DNA from: JAFGIG01 sp964397545
GTDB lineage: Bacteria > SDB-A
NCBI GenBank assembly: GCA_964397545.1
Contig: CAYNIW010000012.1
Location: 1 to 61,130 of the forward strand
DNA length: 61,130 bases
Direction of reading: 5' to 3'
Under the pieces are notes generated by a model. It was not told the origin of the DNA, did not search any database, and saw only the letters and a list, made by a program, of their open reading frames with translations. Positions within the stretch are counted from its first letter, which is position 1, and each line of letters opens with the position of its first letter. The position numbers and the translations under genes were made by a program. Positions 8,551 to 16,963 of this stretch are shown here, in pieces.

Positions 8551-11500
8551 TATGTTTCACCGTCCGTTTTTACGGCTTCGAGAAAAATCCGCAGTTTTCC
8601 TATATCTCTTTCCCATCCTTGAATTTCCGCGAATAAATTACCCGCGCCGTCTCTTTTGAAATATGGGTGCCAGTTTTCCGGCATATTTAAGACAAGTTTT
8701 TCAATATACCATCTTTCCGGTGCTTTGGCAAATCCAATTTTTAGATTTTCCGACAATGTCATTGAATTCATGGGAGTTTGAACCAATACTCTGTAAAGTT
8801 TCGCTATTTTGAAAAAATTGACGGCGCTTTCGGGGAGTTCTCCGAATCTGTCCTTTAGTTCATCCTCGATTTCGGCGAGTTCCTTTTCTTCCGCAGCGGC
8901 GACACGTCTGTAGACATAGACTCTCTCAGGCGCGTCTGTTATGTATTCCATAGGGATATAATACGCAAAATCAGCGAATATATCGTGTTCCAGTTCCTCC
9001 CTATCCCCTTTTTCGGCTTTGATTTTTTCTATAGCCTCTTCAAGATACCTCACGTAGAGTTCGTATCCTATATCGAAATCATACCCGGACTGCTGGCTCC
9101 CCAAAAGATTTCCGGCTCCTCTTATTTTCATGTCGTGAAGAGCGAGCTGATAACCGGCGCCGAGTCTCGCGTATGATCTTATCGCCTTGAGACGTTCTTT
9201 GCCGCTGTCGGTTTTGGGGCCTTTCCTCGGAACCATAAAATAACAGTAAGCTCTGACGTCTCCTCTCCCTATTCTACCTCGTATCTGATGAAGCTGAGCG
9301 AGCCCGAGAGTGTCTGCTCTGTCGACAATCAGCGTATTAGCATTTCTTATGTCGAGACCTGATTCAATTATCGTAGTCGAAATGAGCACGTCAAATTGGT
9401 GATCGTAAAATTCGACCATTATTTTTTCTATTTGGGAGCTCGACATTCTGCCGTGACAGCTTTTCATTGTCACATCCGGGAGGATACGCCTGAGATAAGC
9501 TTCCACTGCAGTCAAACTGTCTATCCTGTTGTGGAGAAAAAATACCTGCCCTCCCCTGCTTATTTCGAAATAGACCGCATCTTTGATGACTTTTTCCGAA
9601 AACGGAATAACAGAAGTTTCTATCGGAAATCTGCCCGGAGGGGGCGTTTTTATCTGGCTTATATCGAATAAATTCCAAAGAGACATATGAAGAGTTCTCG
9701 GAATGGGAGTAGCGCTCATCATCAGAGTGTTGACATTTTTCTTAAATTTTCTCAGTTTCTCTTTCTGCCTGACACCAAATTTGTGTTCTTCATCTATTAC
9801 CAAAAGTCCGAGGTTTTTGAATTTAACATCCTGCGAGAGAAGCCTGTGAGTTCCTATAACAATATCAGTTCTGCCGGATAGGACACTCTCCAATGTCTTT
9901 CTCGCCGCCTCAGGGCTGACAAATCTGCTGAGCATATCTATTTTTAACGGATAATCCGAAAGCCTGCGTTGAAAAACGTCAAAATGCTGTCGGCACAATA
10001 CAGTCGTGGGAACGAGGACTGCTGTCTGGTAGCCGCTGTTGGCGGCTTTCATTGAAGCCCTTATCGCGACTTCAGTCTTTCCGAACCCGACTTCTCCGCA
10101 AATAAGCCTGTCCATAGGTTTCGGGCTTGTAAGATCCGAAAAGACATCTTCAATCGCTTTTTGCTGATCGGGCGTCTCGTCAAAATCAAAACTGTCAGAC
10201 AGCGATCTTGCAAGATCGTCGTCTATGTCTATCGTCGGAGCTTTTGCCGCTTTTCTCAGAGCGTAATGCTGGGCTAACTCCATGGTCATGTCCCATATCT
10301 GTTTTCTGGCTTTTTGTCTTTTCTGCTGCCATTTAGAAGATCCGAGACTGCTCAGTTGAGGTTCTGCGGAATCTTTCGGTCCTATGTATCGTGTCAGCAG
10401 ATGAAGTTTATGGACGGGAAGATACAAAATCGCCTTATCAGCGTATTCTATCATCAAATACTCCGTTTTTTGCCCGCCGTAATCGATTGTTTTGATTCCT
10501 TTGTATATTCCGATTCCCGATTTTTCGTGGACGACATATGTCCCTATGGGTAAAAACTCAATTTCGTCCCTGAAAAAATATCTCTCCCTTTCCTTTTCGT
10601 CTATGAGCCTCGGTTCTGTTCCAAAAAGCTCTTTTTCCGTGACAAAAACTTCTCTGCATTTCTCTACAACGAAACCGGAAGACAGCGGTTTGCCGACGAA
10701 TTCCGCTGTAGGGAAATATTTAGAAAGTTTTTTCGACAATGTTCTGGACCTGATAAAAAATCTGACAGAATAATCTTTAAAATCGTCTTTCAGCTTTCCA
10801 TATTCCATCTCCCCATAACTGAACGCCACAGATGATGCCGCCCCGTCTCCCCACATTATTTCCATAGCTCCGGGCAATTTTCGTGATTCCGACAAGACGA
10901 TCCCGGCAAAAGGCAAAGACGCGAAAAGGACGTCGTCTTTTCTCAGATCTTTAGCAAGCGCTTCGCAACCGGCAGCAAATGCGTCGGGATATTCGGGGTG
11001 CTTTTTTCTGAATTGCGCTTCTTCATCTTCATACAGCATTATTTCTCTTGCAGGAGAAACTTCATAAGAGAAGGTTTTTTTCAAACTCCTCTGCGTCTGA
11101 GGATCGTATATCCTGAGATCATCGGCGTTATCACCGAAAAGTTCTATTCTCACCGGATGCTCTTCGACTGGAGAAAAGATGTCAACAATTCCGCCTCTAA
11201 CTGAAAATTCCCCGGGGTTGATGGTGTTTGTCTCAAAACTGTAACCGGCAGAGATAAAAAAAGACGTCATATCTCTGATTTCAAATTTCATGCCGGGTTC
11301 AAGTATCAGTGAAAAAGCTCTCAGTCTTTCGGGAGAAAGCACTTTTTCATCCAAAAGATATGAGGGAAAGATGTAAACCCCTTCTTTTTCCTCCGCGAGA
11401 CTCACGAGAGTCCCTATCCTCGTTTTAGTAAGTTCCTTTGAAGGGGAGAATTCACCGGGCACGGCTTTATCCCATTTGGGAAATGTTTTCGCCGGTTCTC

Positions 11501-11696
11501 CGGAAAGCGCGAATACATCTGAAGATGTTTTTTTTACTTCACCTTCGTCGTCTATAAAAACAAAGACGCTTTTATCTCTTCGGTTTCTGAGACTGCAAAC
11601 GGCGAGCGCGAGCTCCGAAGCGCCTGAACGGCAGACGACGCGGGTTTTTTTTATCTCCTGCGCGACTGAATCGAATATGTTGTCTAATGATGTCAT
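8550..11696 (-). CDS. mfd: Transcription-repair coupling factor Mfd
   Basis: At 1048 residues it is the usual Mfd size. It has the UvrB-like N-terminal module, then the CarD-like RNA polymerase interaction domain at about 375-440 (FLPIGTYVVHEKSGIGIYKG). The RecG-like translocase follows, with Walker A near 537 (GEVGFGKTE), DEEH near 633 and SATPIPRT after it. The C-terminal TRCF domain starts at about 900. Mfd removes RNA polymerase stalled at lesions and recruits UvrA. DEEH replaces the more common DEEQ of motif II. It heads an operon with four foldase genes and an S4 protein. Start choice ATG 11696 is conventional. Confidence 0.97.
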   Translation of the reverse strand: MTSLDNIFDSVAQEIKKTRVVCRSGASELALAVCSLRNRRDKSVFVFIDDEGEVKKTSSDVFALSGEPAKTFPKWDKAVPGEFSPSKELTKTRIGTLVSLAEEKEGVYIFPSYLLDEKVLSPERLRAFSLILEPGMKFEIRDMTSFFISAGYSFETNTINPGEFSVRGGIVDIFSPVEEHPVRIELFGDNADDLRIYDPQTQRSLKKTFSYEVSPAREIMLYEDEEAQFRKKHPEYPDAFAAGCEALAKDLRKDDVLFASLPFAGIVLSESRKLPGAMEIMWGDGAASSVAFSYGEMEYGKLKDDFKDYSVRFFIRSRTLSKKLSKYFPTAEFVGKPLSSGFVVEKCREVFVTEKELFGTEPRLIDEKERERYFFRDEIEFLPIGTYVVHEKSGIGIYKGIKTIDYGGQKTEYLMIEYADKAILYLPVHKLHLLTRYIGPKDSAEPQLSSLGSSKWQQKRQKARKQIWDMTMELAQHYALRKAAKAPTIDIDDDLARSLSDSFDFDETPDQQKAIEDVFSDLTSPKPMDRLICGEVGFGKTEVAIRASMKAANSGYQTAVLVPTTVLCRQHFDVFQRRLSDYPLKIDMLSRFVSPEAARKTLESVLSGRTDIVIGTHRLLSQDVKFKNLGLLVIDEEHKFGVRQKEKLRKFKKNVNTLMMSATPIPRTLHMSLWNLFDISQIKTPPPGRFPIETSVIPFSEKVIKDAVYFEISRGGQVFFLHNRIDSLTAVEAYLRRILPDVTMKSCHGRMSSSQIEKIMVEFYDHQFDVLISTTIIESGLDIRNANTLIVDRADTLGLAQLHQIRGRIGRGDVRAYCYFMVPRKGPKTDSGKERLKAIRSYARLGAGYQLALHDMKIRGAGNLLGSQQSGYDFDIGYELYVRYLEEAIEKIKAEKGDREELEHDIFADFAYYIPMEYITDAPERVYVYRRVAAAEEKELAEIEDELKDRFGELPESAVNFFKIAKLYRVLVQTPMNSMTLSENLKIGFAKAPERWYIEKLVLNMPENWHPYFKRDGAGNLFAEIQGWERDIGKLRIFLEAVKTDGET

Positions 11697-11775
11697 TTTC
11701 CGGATATGAATTTATATTTGTGTCCTCTGAAATGTCAATAAAATAATGCTAAAACTCAAACCGTAAACGCAAAAA

Positions 11776-11802
11776 AAGCGGCGCTTAAAAAAAACGCCGC
11801 TT
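11776..11802 (-). terminator. Intrinsic terminator after the TonB-like gene
   Basis: A perfect 8-bp stem (AAGCGGCG / CGCCGCTT) around an A/T loop is followed on the reverse strand by TTTTTTT. It lies between the TonB-like gene stop (11824) and the mfd start (11696), and so separates two transcription units. Confidence 0.85.
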
Positions 11803-11823
11803 CGCACCGCCTCCGGATCTTCT

Positions 11824-12465
11824 CTAACTGAGTTTGAAATTTACAGGAAAGACGAGTTTGACCCTAACCGGCCTACCTGCACTTTCTGCCGGTTTGAAGA
11901 CGCATTTCATCCCCGCTTCTATCGCGTTCCGGTCGAAAAGAGGGTTCGTCGAATTCAGAACCTCGGCTTTTGTAACAGTCCCGTCAATATCAACGTAGAG
12001 CATTAATACAACGGTTCCTTCCATACCAGCACTCAGAGCCGCTGAGGGATACACGGGTTCCTGAAGTCTCAAAGGTCTGGGCGGGGTTTCATAGACACTG
12101 ACATATTCTGATCCTATATCACTCGTGTCATCAGGAACTATAGATATAGTGTCGAGGATAAAAACCGAGTCCGTAATTCTTCCCAAAATTGAATCGCCTG
12201 TCTCGGATATAATTATCTCACCTCCATCTTTCGGTATTTCAATTGTTTTTGGATCATCCATTATCCTGACAATTTCATCCACCGGCCTGAAATCTATGCT
12301 CACTGCTATATCTGTCTGAACATTCTCCCTCTGATTTCCTTCCAGAGGCTTATAAACCGGTATTTGAGGTTCTGGCAGGGCTATAAACGCTATTATGTGC
12401 AAAAGCAGTGCCGCAGCGATGGCTATCCTGACCGGACCTCTCGTGTCGAATCTTCTTCTTTTCAT
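11824..12465 (-). CDS. TonB-family energy-transduction protein
   Basis: The 213-residue protein has a short cytoplasmic N-terminus (MKRRRFDTRGPVR), one transmembrane helix (about 14-30), an acidic periplasmic linker and a C-terminal TonB fold. The fold shows PVYPSAALSAGMEGTVVLML, then NPLFDRNAIEAGMKCVFKPA and PVNFKLS. TonB proteins couple the ExbBD proton motor to outer-membrane receptors. No exbB or exbD lies nearby, so it may share a distant motor. The gene stands alone, with a strong terminator behind it and a 135-base spacer before the sulfur-carrier gene. Confidence 0.88.
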   Translation of the reverse strand: MKRRRFDTRGPVRIAIAAALLLHIIAFIALPEPQIPVYKPLEGNQRENVQTDIAVSIDFRPVDEIVRIMDDPKTIEIPKDGGEIIISETGDSILGRITDSVFILDTISIVPDDTSDIGSEYVSVYETPPRPLRLQEPVYPSAALSAGMEGTVVLMLYVDIDGTVTKAEVLNSTNPLFDRNAIEAGMKCVFKPAESAGRPVRVKLVFPVNFKLS

Positions 12466-12600
12466 GTCGCACCTCCTGTCTTCTTTTCACAATAGATACC
12501 TTTTCCGGTATGTTTTTATTCCGAAAAGACGAATCAGGGATTTGGATTATCTTCGAAGGGCAGGAAACTGAAAAATCTGAGATCTTTTTCGTGCGGCGGA

Positions 12601-12804
12601 TCAGCCGCCGCCGAGCATGCGGACAACAGTTACAGCATCATTTTCTTTAACGAAAAAAGCGCTGTATTCCGCTCTTTTAATGAAAACTCCGTTAACCTTG
12701 ACAGCCGCTATGGGATGTCTCGGTGCAGTGCATTCTATCAAATCTATAATGCTTATCTCGTCACCGGGGATTTCTAAAATTTCTTTATTCAGCGATATCT
12801 TCAT
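12601..12804 (-). CDS. ThiS/MoaD-like sulfur carrier protein
   Basis: The 67-residue beta-grasp protein ends in the glycine tail MLGGG needed for adenylation and thiocarboxylate formation. It overlaps the end of the ThiF-like gene by 20 bases. Because the unit also encodes an aldehyde ferredoxin oxidoreductase and ferredoxin, this copy may supply sulfur for the pterin dithiolene of the tungsten cofactor rather than for thiamine. That is inference; sequence alone does not separate ThiS from MoaD. An extra Gly before the terminal GG is harmless in known carriers. Confidence 0.82.
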   Translation of the reverse strand: MKISLNKEILEIPGDEISIIDLIECTAPRHPIAAVKVNGVFIKRAEYSAFFVKENDAVTVVRMLGGG

Positions 12805-13396
12805 CTGTATTTTTTGTCATGAGAAGCTCGACGACCTGGTTTGCCTGCATGTTGGCGACAATGGAAACTCTCGGCGCCAGAGGCGGGTTGTCGTCAGACA
12901 CTTCCGTTATGCCGTCTCCGCACAAAAACAGATTGCCGTGAGCTACCGTTTTAATGCTGTTGTTAAAACCGAAACCGGCCAGCCCTGAAGCAGAGACTAT
13001 ATATTTATCAGGAAATTTCTCGAGTATAGTCCCTACGAGCATTGCTTTGTCCTCCGCCTTGTCGAAAGCCTCGACCACTATGTCGCAATCACGGAATATT
13101 ATTTGAGCGTTTTCGCTCTGTATTCTGACATCATATGTTTCGACTCCAGCAGAGGGATTGACAGCAAGTATGTTCTCTTTCAGGGCTTCAATTTTCTTTT
13201 TCCCTATCTGAGACAGAAAATAATACTGTCTGTTCAAGTTAGAGTCATCCACGACATCGAAATCTGCAAGAACAAGCTTGCCGATTCCGGTTCTTGCGAG
13301 CGACATCGCGCAATTGGATCCCAACCCGCCGCAGCCCGCAATACCCACGGTGAATTTTCGGAGCCGGGATTTTATTTCAAAAAATCCCGGTGACAA
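12785..13396 (-). CDS. thiF: ThiF/MoeB-like E1 adenylyltransferase
   Basis: The 203-residue protein is a compact E1-like enzyme. It has the nucleotide loop GIAGCGGLGSN near 18-28, the Asp of VLADFDVVDDSN and the arginine motif NLNRQYY, with VEAFDKAEDK further on. Such proteins adenylate the C-terminal glycine of ThiS or MoaD. It lacks the CxxC zinc pairs and the rhodanese domain of longer MoeB proteins, as do the short ThiF forms of anaerobic Firmicutes. It sits between ppnP and the carrier gene, in the same direction. Confidence 0.88.
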   Translation of the reverse strand: MSPGFFEIKSRLRKFTVGIAGCGGLGSNCAMSLARTGIGKLVLADFDVVDDSNLNRQYYFLSQIGKKKIEALKENILAVNPSAGVETYDVRIQSENAQIIFRDCDIVVEAFDKAEDKAMLVGTILEKFPDKYIVSASGLAGFGFNNSIKTVAHGNLFLCGDGITEVSDDNPPLAPRVSIVANMQANQVVELLMTKNTDEDIAE

Positions 13397-13414
13397 TTTA
13401 TCCTTCCGATAAGG

Positions 13415-13693
13415 TTATCCGTAGTAACAGACGTAGGAGGCGGGTTCTTCCGCTCTTACTTTGAATTTTGTCTCGGCAGGGACGCTGAAGCTCTGGCCTT
13501 TCAGATACTTTTTAGCAGGATGTCCTTCGTATTCCACTTCGAGTGAGCCGTGTGTCACGTCCATAAGTTCCTTGACGCCTGTCCCGAACTCGAAACTGCC
13601 CGGCAAAATAACACCGACGGTGAATTTTTGACCCTGCGTCTTCGGTCCAAGACTTTTTACTTTCCCGTCGAAATATTCATTTACATCTATCAT
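13415..13693 (-). CDS. ppnP: Pyrimidine/purine nucleoside phosphorylase PpnP
   Basis: The 92-residue cupin matches PpnP (YaiE, DUF1255) over its whole length: NEYFDGKVKSLG at the start, VTHGSLEVE in the middle, GQSFSVPAETKFKVR and the closing SYVCYYG. Known PpnP enzymes cleave nucleosides with phosphate. A GGAG site stands 6 bases before the ATG. It lies 12 bases after the aldehyde oxidoreductase stop. Why it sits in this unit is not evident; the oxidoreductase and a nucleoside-derived aldehyde pathway could be linked, but that is speculation. Confidence 0.88.
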   Translation of the reverse strand: MIDVNEYFDGKVKSLGPKTQGQKFTVGVILPGSFEFGTGVKELMDVTHGSLEVEYEGHPAKKYLKGQSFSVPAETKFKVRAEEPASYVCYYG

Positions 13694-13705
13694 TTCTTAC
13701 TCCAT

Positions 13706-15868
13706 TTATAAGTGATTTTTAACCACCTGGATCAGTTCAGGGAGATCCATTCCGATTTTCTTCAGATGATCTATCGTAGGCACACCTTCTTTAGTCCATC
13801 CCCTGCGCTGATAGACCGCGTCCGTAAGCTTTTCATACTGGTCTTCCCTGTATTTTCTCATTTCATTCACTTTTTCCCGAGTGTTCATTTTTTCAGTGTC
13901 GAGCCCGAGCTTTTCTTTAAGCTGTTTGTCGTATCTTTCCTTTCTCGATTCGTATTCCTCTTCTGTAACAGGGCCTGCTGATCTATATGGGATCGCATCG
14001 TTGGCTCTTTTGCCTTTTCCCATTCTTATGTTGAAAACCCTCTGGAAGTTATACACGCGCTCGGACTGAAGTATAAGCTCCTCTTTATCAATATTTTTGC
14101 CCGTTATGGCATTGAAAATATCCACGTAATTCTGAACGTGTTCCGGAACTTTGGCAGGTTCGCTCGTCTGGGCGTTATCCGCAGGGGTCACGTCATTCCA
14201 TGGCAGTTTACATAGTCCCTGAATCCCGAACCATGTCCTGAACATCGGGAAATAGTGAAGAGCTTCGGCTTTGTCCTCAAAAGTCGGTATGAGGTTCTGG
14301 ACCATATCCATGAATATCAGCCATGCTTCATCGTGCTGGGGGCCTTTGTTAGTCAGACCGTATCCTCCCTGCATCGCCAGGGATTCTTTAGTGACGTATT
14401 CGGAATATTCGAGACCCTTCGCTTCCATGCCAATGTCATCCATAAGCTTCCTGTCGGCTGAGAATTCCTTTTCAAAATAGTTTTTCATCAGCCTTATGCC
14501 TTTTCCCGCTATCAGTCCGAATCCTTCTCCGCGCGAGATCTGATGCAGAAGTTCGAGAACTGTCTCCGAGTTTCCCCAGGAAAAATCGAGACCTCCGGTT
14601 TTTTTCTCGTCGAGAATGCCTTTTTCCCAGCATTCCATTATGAAAGCGGTCATTGTCCCGAAAGAAATCGTGTCCAGGCCGTAGGCGTCACAATAGAAAT
14701 TTATCTCCAAAACATCCCGCATGTCGAAAATGCCGACATTAGATCCGCAACCGGCGACTGTTTCATATTCAGGCCCGTCCACTATTACTTTTTCACCTTT
14801 GTAGGGCCCGGTCTTGACCTCAAAATCTTCTACGACTTTAGCGCATGCCATTGTGCATCCAAACCAGCAGCCGTCGGGTTTGCCGTGAGACAAATATTTT
14901 TCGTAGAGTCTGTCCGATGCGAGATATTTTGCTTTTTCGTGACTTCCGAATTTGTAATTCATCGTCGGTAGAAGGTCGTAGTCGTTCATTATCTCCGTCA
15001 GATGAGCAGTTCCGACTTTGCGCATATTGCAGTCGAGTTCGTCCCGCTCTACAATCTCTTTGTGAAGTTTTAAGCCTACCTTTTGAAGCTTTGCAAGATC
15101 GGCAGGATTATTCGACGCTGAAGAAAGTCCGGAAAACCTCGCCACGACGGCTTTTATTTTTTTGTCCCTGAAAACAGTTCCGATCCCGCCTCTTCCTGCC
15201 TGTTTGAACCTGACTCCATTTCTCCTCTTGTCGTAGAATGAAAAGTTCAGACATCCTATGTAAGCGTGTTCGGCTCCGGTGCCTGCTGAAACTGAACAGA
15301 CATGAATTTTATCGTTTTCGTCTTTTGAAAAAACCTCAATCATCTGTTCGCCGAGAACGTGGCTGTCCACTGCTTCTTCCGGAGCTTCCATGATTTCGAC
15401 TTTTCCCTCATCGCCGTCTATATAGACAATGACGTCTTTATCGGCTTTTCCCTGAAGTTCTATCGCGTCAAACCCCGAAAACTTAAGATAAGGGCCGAAA
15501 TACCCTCCTACATTGGAATCGATAGGTATTCCGGTCAGAGGAGATAAAGAAACCGCTATAGACTTGCCCGAGCCGGCGTAATTGGTGTTCCCTCCTATAG
15601 GTCCGGCGGCGATTACTATTTCGTTTTCCGGTGAATCCCATTTTGTATTTTCACTGACAGCGTCCCAGAGAAGCCTCATGTTATAACCTCTGCCGCCCGT
15701 GAACTTTTCTTTGGTCTGCGGTGATACCTGTTTTTCTGATATTTTGTTTTCCGTGAGATTTACGTATAAAGTCCTGTCGTTGTATCCTCTGACGACGGGT
15801 TTGAGCTCGTATTTAAAAGTTGCCAGAACCTTGTGGGCGGCTCTGATTTTTTCCGGATCTCCTCTCAT
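13706..15868 (-). CDS. aor: Aldehyde ferredoxin oxidoreductase (tungsten-type)
   Basis: The 720-residue enzyme oxidises aldehydes to acids with ferredoxin, using a bis-tungstopterin and one [4Fe-4S] cluster. It shows the N-terminal pterin-binding GGRGYNMRLLW, the loop DSNVGGYFGP, cluster cysteines 334, 338 and 342 in GCWFGCTMAC and a late Cys553 in QGLCKLPW. The pterin motif YGLDTIS is also present. ATG 15868 is preferred over 15892 because AGGAGG lies 6-7 bases upstream and the longer start would overlap the ferredoxin. It is longer than the archaeal enzymes (about 605), mostly by N- and C-terminal additions. The preceding gene encodes its likely electron carrier. Confidence 0.93.
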   Translation of the reverse strand: MRGDPEKIRAAHKVLATFKYELKPVVRGYNDRTLYVNLTENKISEKQVSPQTKEKFTGGRGYNMRLLWDAVSENTKWDSPENEIVIAAGPIGGNTNYAGSGKSIAVSLSPLTGIPIDSNVGGYFGPYLKFSGFDAIELQGKADKDVIVYIDGDEGKVEIMEAPEEAVDSHVLGEQMIEVFSKDENDKIHVCSVSAGTGAEHAYIGCLNFSFYDKRRNGVRFKQAGRGGIGTVFRDKKIKAVVARFSGLSSASNNPADLAKLQKVGLKLHKEIVERDELDCNMRKVGTAHLTEIMNDYDLLPTMNYKFGSHEKAKYLASDRLYEKYLSHGKPDGCWFGCTMACAKVVEDFEVKTGPYKGEKVIVDGPEYETVAGCGSNVGIFDMRDVLEINFYCDAYGLDTISFGTMTAFIMECWEKGILDEKKTGGLDFSWGNSETVLELLHQISRGEGFGLIAGKGIRLMKNYFEKEFSADRKLMDDIGMEAKGLEYSEYVTKESLAMQGGYGLTNKGPQHDEAWLIFMDMVQNLIPTFEDKAEALHYFPMFRTWFGIQGLCKLPWNDVTPADNAQTSEPAKVPEHVQNYVDIFNAITGKNIDKEELILQSERVYNFQRVFNIRMGKGKRANDAIPYRSAGPVTEEEYESRKERYDKQLKEKLGLDTEKMNTREKVNEMRKYREDQYEKLTDAVYQRRGWTKEGVPTIDHLKKIGMDLPELIQVVKNHL

Positions 15869-15869
15869 A

Positions 15870-16262
15870 TTATTCCTCCTCGACAATTTCAAGAGCGCCG
15901 GTAGGGCATATCTCGGCGCATTTTCCGCAGGCCACGCACTTAAAAGGGTTTTCCATTCCCTCGAGCCACATCATGGCGTCTATTGGACAGACTGCCACAC
16001 AGGCAAGACAGCCAACACATAGTTTTTTGTTCAGAAGGACGACGCCCTGTTTGCTTACCGATAGAGCTTTGACCGGGCATTCGGCGACACATAAACGGCA
16101 TTTTTGGTTGCAGACAGTTATCTCCCAGGAATTGTCGCTTTTTTTTGTGACCTTTATGGAAGATTTATCTTTATTCTTCTCTTTGAAAAAAGTCTCGGAA
16201 CACACGTCCATACATTGCATACAGCCTATGCACTTTTCAGGGTAAGTTTTAAGGTATTTCAT
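15870..16262 (-). CDS. Polyferredoxin-like 4Fe-4S protein, electron partner of AOR
   Basis: The 130-residue protein has four cysteine groups: CIGCMQCMDVC, CNQKCRLCVAEC, CVGCLACVAVC and CVACGKCAEIC, most followed by Pro. Up to four [4Fe-4S] clusters are possible. The open frame runs further upstream to 16346, but the ATG at 16262 starts the conserved sequence (MKYLKTYPEKC) and has an AGGGG site, whereas the longer form would overlap the preceding gene. It ends one base before the oxidoreductase start, whose ribosome site lies inside this gene. It probably passes electrons between AOR and the ferredoxin pool. Confidence 0.88.
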   Translation of the reverse strand: MKYLKTYPEKCIGCMQCMDVCSETFFKEKNKDKSSIKVTKKSDNSWEITVCNQKCRLCVAECPVKALSVSKQGVVLLNKKLCVGCLACVAVCPIDAMMWLEGMENPFKCVACGKCAEICPTGALEIVEEE

Positions 16263-16342
16263 GCCTGTCCCCTGCCTCCCTTGATTTTGTTGTTGGGTAT
16301 AATAACCTTTTTCTCCAATAATAAACCAAGGTGTGAAAAAAA

Positions 16343-16963
16343 TCAACTTCTTGCATTTGAGGTTGAATCAGCGTTGAGTTTGTTTTTTAGCGATGCTTCA
16401 TAAATCCATTTGGTTGCAAAAGCGCAAAAAGCGCCGAGGGCAAATCCCGCAAGGACATCTGAAGGGTAATGAACTCCGGAGTATATCCTCGACAATCCGA
16501 CTAAAAAAGCCGAAGCGGCGAAAAAAAAAGCCGCGCGTCTCAAATAGAACAATGAAAAAAGTGAAAAACTCATGGCGTTGGCGGCGTGATTTGAAACAAA
16601 AGACGAGGAAGGCTTAAAACTCGTAACACCGTCTGTTATAAGCCATCTAACGGATTCTTTATCAAAAAAATACAGTCCCGTAATATCCTGGCACGGTCTG
16701 GGTTTGGGAAATAATTCTTTGAAGAACTTTGCGCCTATGAAGTCAGAGAGACCGACCGCCGCAAGAGCGAACAAAAATAGAACTAATCCTTTTTTTTGAT
16801 ATTTTTTTACAAACAACGCTAAAGTAAGTGCGAGAGGAATAAAAGACGACCTCTCATCTGAAAAAAAAAGAAAAAAATAGTTTGCGGCATTCGAATGAAG
16901 AGTTACGTTTATAAAATTCAGAAGATACAGATCTGCCTGCCTAAAAAGGCTTAAAATGCTCAT
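16343..16963 (-). CDS. PAP2-family membrane phosphatase
   Basis: The 206-residue protein has five or six membrane spans and the three PAP2 signatures: KELFPKPRP (motif 1), SSFVSNHAANA (motif 2, with the active-site His) and SRIYSGVHYPSD (motif 3). Family members dephosphorylate undecaprenyl diphosphate, phosphatidate or lipid A. The exact substrate cannot be told from sequence. The start overlaps the stop of the DUF3160 gene as ATGA. Confidence 0.9.
   Translation of the reverse strand: MSILSLFRQADLYLLNFINVTLHSNAANYFFLFFSDERSSFIPLALTLALFVKKYQKKGLVLFLFALAAVGLSDFIGAKFFKELFPKPRPCQDITGLYFFDKESVRWLITDGVTSFKPSSSFVSNHAANAMSFSLFSLFYLRRAAFFFAASAFLVGLSRIYSGVHYPSDVLAGFALGAFCAFATKWIYEASLKNKLNADSTSNARS

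Noticed and set aside
12594..12610. GC-rich hairpin at the end of the sulfur-carrier gene
   Set aside because: The stem overlaps the glycine codons and stop, and on the reverse strand it is followed by A-rich rather than T-rich sequence, so it is not an intrinsic terminator.
16263..16342. Possible molybdenum/tungsten cofactor riboswitch before the ferredoxin-AOR unit
   Set aside because: Only 80 bases lie between the PAP2 stop and the ferredoxin start, with no multi-stem structure I can recognise.
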